In this document: one piece after another, positions 59,984 through 64,000 of the stretch | Position numbering within the stretch: the stretch's first letter is position 1 | Layout: each line of letters begins with the position of its first letter | NCBI GenBank assembly: GCA_035248685.1 | Contig: DATFHF010000022.1 | Span: forward strand, 62,001 to 126,000 | Direction of reading: 5' to 3' | Source of the DNA: Jatrophihabitans_A sp035248685 | GTDB lineage: Bacteria > Actinomycetota > Actinomycetes > Mycobacteriales > Jatrophihabitantaceae | DNA: 64,000 bases | Program-made: the position numbers and the translations under genes | Notes under the pieces: generated by a model | The model's input: only the letters and a program-made list of their open reading frames with translations | Databases searched by the model: none | Told to the model about the DNA's origin: nothing

Positions 59984-60228
59984 GGGTTCACCTCCTTGGT
60001 AATAGCCGTTGATATTGCGGTCTCATCGGCATCGCGTGGATGACGATGGGTCCCGATCGGTCGGTCGAGGACGACGAGTTCAAGCAGGTTGGCGGCTCGA
60101 TCGGGCCCGAGTACCAGATAGCGGGTCGGCTCTTGGGCCACCTCCTCGACCACGATCGCGTGCCGTAGTGCGTGTTGGATGTCGTCCGAATCAACGCCAT
60201 GGCGCAGTGCCGATCCCAGGACGTCCAC
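59980..60228 (-). CDS. Putative toxin, toxin-first TA module
   Basis: An 82-residue protein starting at GTG 60228. Hallmarks are ALRHAIVVEEVAQEPTRYLVLGPDRAANLLELVVLD, resembling small BrnT-like or related toxins in which a beta-sheet carries a central YLVLGPD. It is immediately followed by the RHH antitoxin gene in a 4-nt overlap. The toxin-before-antitoxin order is less common and is known from brnTA and higBA. Toxin assignment is by context plus partial similarity. Confidence 0.65.
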   Translation of the reverse strand: MDVLGSALRHGVDSDDIQHALRHAIVVEEVAQEPTRYLVLGPDRAANLLELVVLDRPIGTHRHPRDADETAISTAITKEVNP

Positions 60229-60393
60229 CAGAGAATTGTAGTACGAAACTAGTAGCAGGCCTCGAACCGCGGGCCGCTGTTGTGCTGAGCCGCAAGCCTG
60301 GCGGGCCCGGAATTCGGCGCGCGGCTGGCCCGGGCCGGGACGGGCCTGTAATACCCTTCGACCATTGTCGGCTGGGAAGGGCGCGCACACCGG

Positions 60394-62847
60394 ATGAACA
60401 CCGAGGCGGAGACCTCCGGTGACTCCGTGGCGGGTACCGCCGGTGACCCGACGGCCGGTGCCACCGGTGGGCCGGCGCAGGCTGCGGTGGCGGCGGCCAC
60501 CTCCGGCGTTCGGATCGTCGATACCCCGTCCGGCCGGGTCCGGCAGTCGCTGGATCTGGTCCGGCTGGTGGCCCTGCTGCTGGCCGGTCTGCTGCTGCTC
60601 GGCATCGGGATCGTGGCCCGGGAGACCAGCCGGGGCCTCAACGACGACCTGGCCAGGTTGCTCGGCGAGGTGCCGCACGTCTTCATCCGCGGGTTCAGCC
60701 TGCTGGCCTCGTTCGGCGCGTTGGCGGTGCCGTTGGCGTTCATGGCTCGTGAGATCGTCCGGAGCCAGACCCGGCGGCTGATCGAGGCGCTGCTGACCGG
60801 CCTGGTCGCCATCGCGGTGGTGGAAGGACTGGACCGGTTGGTTGGGCATTACCCCGCCAGCCGGGCCTACGAGGCACTCACTCGGGTCGGTGCCGGCGGC
60901 ACGATTCGTCCCTTCGACACCTACCTGGTCGCGCTGCTGGCCTTCGTCGCGGTAACCGGGGTGGCGCTGGAGCCGCTGTGGAGCGGGCTGCTGGTCGCGG
61001 TCACCTCGCTGTACGTGTTGTCGGTGTTCACGGCGACCCAGGCGTCCCTGCTGTCGTTGATCCTGAGCCTGATCATCGGGTCGTTCGTCGGGGTCGCGGT
61101 GCGCTATGCCGCCGGCCGGGCCAGCAAGCGGCCGACCGCCGAGCAACTGGTGGCGGCGCTGGGCGCGCGCGACATTCGGCTGCGCAGCTTCGAGCGAGCC
61201 GAGGATTCCGACGCCGGACGGGTGTACCAGGCGCGGGCGGTGGACGGCCGGGAGCTGGAGGTGCACGTGCTCGACCGCGAGCTGATCGCCTCCGGCGCGG
61301 TGTCGAACGTCTACCGGTTGATCCGGATCCGCAAGGAGATCGCGCCCGCGCCGGCGCTGTCATTGGAGCGGGTCGCCGAACACCGGTCGCTGCTGTCGAT
61401 GGCGGCGGCGGTAGCCGAGGTGCCGATTCCGGCGCTGCTGGCCGGGGTGCGCTGCGGTCCGGATGCCATCGCGCTGGTGTACGAGCATCGAGTGGGTAGC
61501 CCGCTGGCCGACCCGTCCGCCGACCAGCTCGAGCAGCTGTGGCAGATCGCCAACCGGTTGCACCGCAACCGGGTCACCCACCGGGGCCTGACCGCTACCG
61601 AGATCCGGATCGACCCGCACGGCGCCGTGCTGCTGCCGATCCCGAAGGACGGCACGGCCTTCGCGACCGACCTGCGGATCACCCTGGACCGGGTGCAGCT
61701 GCTGGTCAGTACCGCCGAACTGGCCGGGGTGGATCGGGCGGTGAGCAGCGCCCGCCGGGTGCTGACCGATGCCCAGCTGTCGGCGATCGTGCCGGTGCTT
61801 CAGCCGATTGCGCTGAGCCGGCAGGCCCGGGAGGCGATCAAACACGACACCGGCCTGATCGATGCGATCCGCGAGGCGATCCAGGGCGAGGTGCCGGCAC
61901 CGGCATCCGAGCTGGTTCGGGTGGAACGGGTGCGGCCCCGCACCATCGTGTCGGTGGTGGCTGGGCTGGTCGCCGCCTACTTCATCGTCGGCCAGCTCAG
62001 CTCCGTCCACCTGCGCACCGTGCTGTCCGGCGCCCGCTGGCGCTGGGTGCCGCTGGTGCTCGCCGCGTCGGCCGCCAGCTACCTGGCCGCGGCGCTGTCG
62101 TTGACCGGTTACGTCCGGGAGCGGCTATCGTTCCCGCGCACCACGTTGGTGCAGCTGGCCGCCTCGTTCGCCGGCTTCGTCACCCCGCCGTCGGTCGGCG
62201 GCTTGGCGGTCAACATCCGCTATCTGCGCAAGGCCCGGGTGAGCATCACGGGAGCGGCCACCAGCGTCGGACTGTCGCAGGTGGTCAACGGGGTGTCCCA
62301 CGTCCTGCTGTTAATCGGCTTCGCGGCGGCCACCGGCGCCTCGGCCCACCACAGCCTGCCGATCCCCGGCTGGGCGTTCAGTGCGATCGGGGCGTTGGTC
62401 ACGCTGGCCGCGGTGGCGTTGGCGCTGCCGGCGACCAGGCGCTGGCTGCTGGCCCGGTTGTTACCGCCGCTGCGCGAGGCGATGCCGCGGTTGCTGAACC
62501 TGCTGACCAACCCGGTGAAGCTGGCCGAGGGGGTGCTCGGCGCGGTGCTGCTCAACGCCTGCTACATCACCGCGCTGTGGTTCTCGGTGCACGCCTTCGC
62601 CGGCGGGGTATCCATCCCGCAGGTTGCCGTGGTCTATCTGGCCGGTGCCGCGATCGGTTCGGTGGCACCGACGCCGGGCGGGCTCGGTGCGGTCGAGGTG
62701 GCGCTGTCCACCGGCTTGACGGCCGCCGGAATGGCCAGCTCGGCGGCGATCAGCGCAGTTTTGCTGTTCCGGCTGGCGACCTTCTGGCTGCCGGTGCCGG
62801 TGGGTTGGCTGGCCTTCCACTGGTTACAGCGCCGGGATGCAATTTGA
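60394..62847 (+). CDS. Flippase-like (UPF0104/LPG-synthase TM) protein with kinase-like middle
   Basis: An 817-residue membrane protein. After a disordered start it has about six N-terminal membrane helices (about 50-240), a cytoplasmic middle region (about 245-510) with kinase-like features (RVTHRGLTATEIRIDPHGAVLL, resembling a degenerate H-R-D and N-loop), and a C-terminal flippase-like domain with about eight helices (about 515-815) containing FAGFVTPPSVGGLAVNIRYL and GAAIGSVAPTPGGLGAVE. This domain order is found in large actinobacterial proteins of unknown function, possibly for lipid translocation. Confidence 0.85.
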   Translation: MNTEAETSGDSVAGTAGDPTAGATGGPAQAAVAAATSGVRIVDTPSGRVRQSLDLVRLVALLLAGLLLLGIGIVARETSRGLNDDLARLLGEVPHVFIRGFSLLASFGALAVPLAFMAREIVRSQTRRLIEALLTGLVAIAVVEGLDRLVGHYPASRAYEALTRVGAGGTIRPFDTYLVALLAFVAVTGVALEPLWSGLLVAVTSLYVLSVFTATQASLLSLILSLIIGSFVGVAVRYAAGRASKRPTAEQLVAALGARDIRLRSFERAEDSDAGRVYQARAVDGRELEVHVLDRELIASGAVSNVYRLIRIRKEIAPAPALSLERVAEHRSLLSMAAAVAEVPIPALLAGVRCGPDAIALVYEHRVGSPLADPSADQLEQLWQIANRLHRNRVTHRGLTATEIRIDPHGAVLLPIPKDGTAFATDLRITLDRVQLLVSTAELAGVDRAVSSARRVLTDAQLSAIVPVLQPIALSRQAREAIKHDTGLIDAIREAIQGEVPAPASELVRVERVRPRTIVSVVAGLVAAYFIVGQLSSVHLRTVLSGARWRWVPLVLAASAASYLAAALSLTGYVRERLSFPRTTLVQLAASFAGFVTPPSVGGLAVNIRYLRKARVSITGAATSVGLSQVVNGVSHVLLLIGFAAATGASAHHSLPIPGWAFSAIGALVTLAAVALALPATRRWLLARLLPPLREAMPRLLNLLTNPVKLAEGVLGAVLLNACYITALWFSVHAFAGGVSIPQVAVVYLAGAAIGSVAPTPGGLGAVEVALSTGLTAAGMASSAAISAVLLFRLATFWLPVPVGWLAFHWLQRRDAI

Positions 62848-62851
62848 CCCG

Positions 62852-62896
62852 GGCTCGTCCATCGGCGGCTCGTCCATCGGCAGCATGTCCATCGGC
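62852..62896 (+). repeat. Three 15-bp tandem repeats
   Basis: GGCTCGTCCATCGGC occurs exactly twice (62852-62866 and 62867-62881), followed by AGCATGTCCATCGGC (62882-62896). It lies between the flippase-like gene and the final gene, just before the latter's ribosome-binding site. No function apparent. Confidence 0.75.
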
Positions 62897-62911
62897 AGGA
62901 AGGACTCGGTA

Positions 62912-64000
62912 GTGATTCATCCGGACGTTGCCCAGGTTCGGCTGGCGGCGGGCGAGCTGGCCGCCAAGCTCCGTAGCCGAGGTGCCGAGATCGAGCAGGC
63001 CGGGACGCTGCCGGCCGACGTGGTTGCCGACCTGCACGACTGCGGCATCTTCCGGCTCTGGCTGCCGGTGGAACTCGGCGGTTTCGAGGCGGCACCGGCC
63101 GACGTGCTGACGATCATCCAGACGTTGGCCGAGGCAGACGGGTCGACCGGCTGGTGCGCGGCGACCGGGGTGGCCGGCAACGTGGCCGGTGCTCAGCTGT
63201 CCCGGGACACCGCGCGCGAGATCTACCCGACCGGTTCCGAACTGTGCGGTGGCGCGCTGATGCCGGGTGGTCGAGCGGTATCGCGCCCCGGTGGTTTCGA
63301 GGTGGACGGCCGCTGGTCGTTCGGCAGCGGGATCCGGCATTGTGACTGGATCGTCGGTGGCGCCCTGGTCGAGGATGCCGGCGGTGGGCCGCCATCGGCC
63401 CGGGCGATCTTGATGCCGCGAGCTTCGGTGGAGTTGCTGGACACCTGGCAGGTAGTCGGACTGTCCGGCACCGGCAGCGTCGACTACCAGGTGCGCGGGC
63501 TGTACGTGCCGGAGCGGCACACTATCGAGCTCGCGGCGCTGAACCCGTGGCCGGCCGGCGCGATGTGGCGGATTCCGCTGCGGTCGCTGCTGTATCCGAT
63601 CCTGGCCGCGGTGCCGCTGGGCCTGGCCCGCCGAGCCATCGCCGAGCTGACCGAGCTGGCCGGTGAGCGGGCGCGCTTCGGCTCGAGCCGACGGCTGGCC
63701 GACCGGGACGTGGTGCAAGCCACTATCGGCCAGGCGCAGGCGTTGACCGATGCCGGCGCGGCCTACCTGTCGGCCGGGCTGCAGCGGCTGCGCCAGGTCG
63801 CCGACAGCGGCCGAGTGCCGGGACCGATGGAACGGGCCGGTGCTCGGCTGGCCGCGGTGCACGCTACCGAGCAGGCGACCCGAGCGGTGGAGCTCTGTTT
63901 CCGGGCCAGCGGTACCGCGGCCATCTACCAGAGCAGTGCGTTGCAGCGGGTGCTGCGCGACGTGAACACGGCCGGTCAGCACTACGCGCTCAGTACCCAG
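62912..64000 (+). CDS. Acyl-CoA dehydrogenase-like flavoprotein (cut by window end)
   Basis: At least 363 residues, open at base 64000. The order is helical N-terminus (LAAGELAAKLRSRGAEIEQAGTLP), then DGSTGWCAATGVAGNVAG, RPGGFEVDGRWSFGSGIRHCDWIVGGA, a beta-domain and helices with RFGSSRRLADRDVVQATIG. This is the pattern of acyl-CoA-dehydrogenase-fold monooxygenases or desulfurization-type enzymes (HsaA/DszC-like), rather than classical dehydrogenases; FMN or FAD use is likely. GGAAGGA 7 nt before GTG 62912 sets the start; ATG 62885 is an alternative that would include repeat-encoded residues. Confidence 0.83.
   Translation, partial: MIHPDVAQVRLAAGELAAKLRSRGAEIEQAGTLPADVVADLHDCGIFRLWLPVELGGFEAAPADVLTIIQTLAEADGSTGWCAATGVAGNVAGAQLSRDTAREIYPTGSELCGGALMPGGRAVSRPGGFEVDGRWSFGSGIRHCDWIVGGALVEDAGGGPPSARAILMPRASVELLDTWQVVGLSGTGSVDYQVRGLYVPERHTIELAALNPWPAGAMWRIPLRSLLYPILAAVPLGLARRAIAELTELAGERARFGSSRRLADRDVVQATIGQAQALTDAGAAYLSAGLQRLRQVADSGRVPGPMERAGARLAAVHATEQATRAVELCFRASGTAAIYQSSALQRVLRDVNTAGQHYALSTQ

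Overview
This window comes from a high-GC Gram-positive chromosome, most likely an actinomycete. The base composition is strongly G+C-rich, many genes start at GTG or TTG, and ATGA/GTGA stop-start overlaps are common. Actinobacterial families are present throughout: a SCO6745-like domain, a TIGR02611-type membrane protein, a GAF-ANTAR protein, a Tat-exported DyP peroxidase and the PrmC-related NAPY methyltransferase. I cannot assign an order or genus from the sequence alone. No insertion sequence, prophage or CRISPR array was seen.

Layout. (1) 1-11533 is a tightly coupled plus-strand biosynthetic operon: MaoC hydratase (cut by the window edge), IPNS-type 2OG oxygenase, CitE/HpcH-type lyase, a putative second oxygenase, HSL-type hydrolase, alpha-oxoamine synthase, ornithine-cyclodeaminase-family enzyme, M24 peptidase, AtzG/AtzE-like amidase pair, methyltransferase and ATP-grasp-like ligase. 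The MaoC + CitE + alpha-oxoamine synthase + ligase combination resembles the logic that builds carbonylmethylene (ketomethylene) pseudodipeptides. (2) 11632-17070 holds an alcohol dehydrogenase, small membrane proteins, a PiT/DUF47 phosphate transport pair, and a GT2 gene ruined by an internal deletion. (3) 17185-24854 holds a fused dehydrogenase/SCO6745 gene, its TetR partner with two operator-like palindromes, a GT2, a double-bond reductase, a P450 and an epoxide hydrolase. (4) 24851-33781 is mostly metabolic: DUF899, a beta-phosphoglucomutase/GH65 disaccharide phosphorylase pair, GAF-ANTAR, a renalase-like oxidoreductase, a PrmC-like methyltransferase, and an NCS1 permease with a cysteine hydrolase. 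(5) 33778-38137 is a complete selenocysteine locus (selD, tRNA-Sec, selA, selB). (6) 38271-45777 carries housekeeping genes, tRNA-Val, a SLOG protein, and a coupled operon of a small helical protein, a 2OG oxygenase and a carbamoyltransferase. A decayed toxin locus and a glycosidase remnant follow.

(7) 45808-49920 is, to me, the most interesting region. Two tandemly duplicated genes encode very small secreted 8-cysteine peptides, each with its own promoter-like site and a 5'-leader hairpin whose stem shows compensatory changes. Immediately downstream are a membrane-anchored MauD/TlpA-like thiol oxidoreductase that appears to start at AUC, an ABC exporter, an S26 signal peptidase and a MauE-like redox membrane protein. 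The peptides resemble a miniature methylamine dehydrogenase light chain (CC, CP, W-x-x/T-G-S-C pattern), but no heavy chain or quinone-forming enzyme lies nearby. The locus looks like a self-contained make, export, process and oxidise system.

(8) 49981-64000 holds a YoeB remnant, a glycogen-debranching-like enzyme, EfeO/EfeB iron uptake proteins, a frameshifted LysE, a subtilase with a Trp-rich C-terminal repeat coupled to a GGDEF-EAL protein, a toxin-first RHH module, a large flippase-like protein and an acyl-CoA dehydrogenase-like gene cut by the window end. Decayed genes (toxin remnants, GH16 tail, LysE) cluster on both sides of region 7, suggesting repeated insertion and deletion there.
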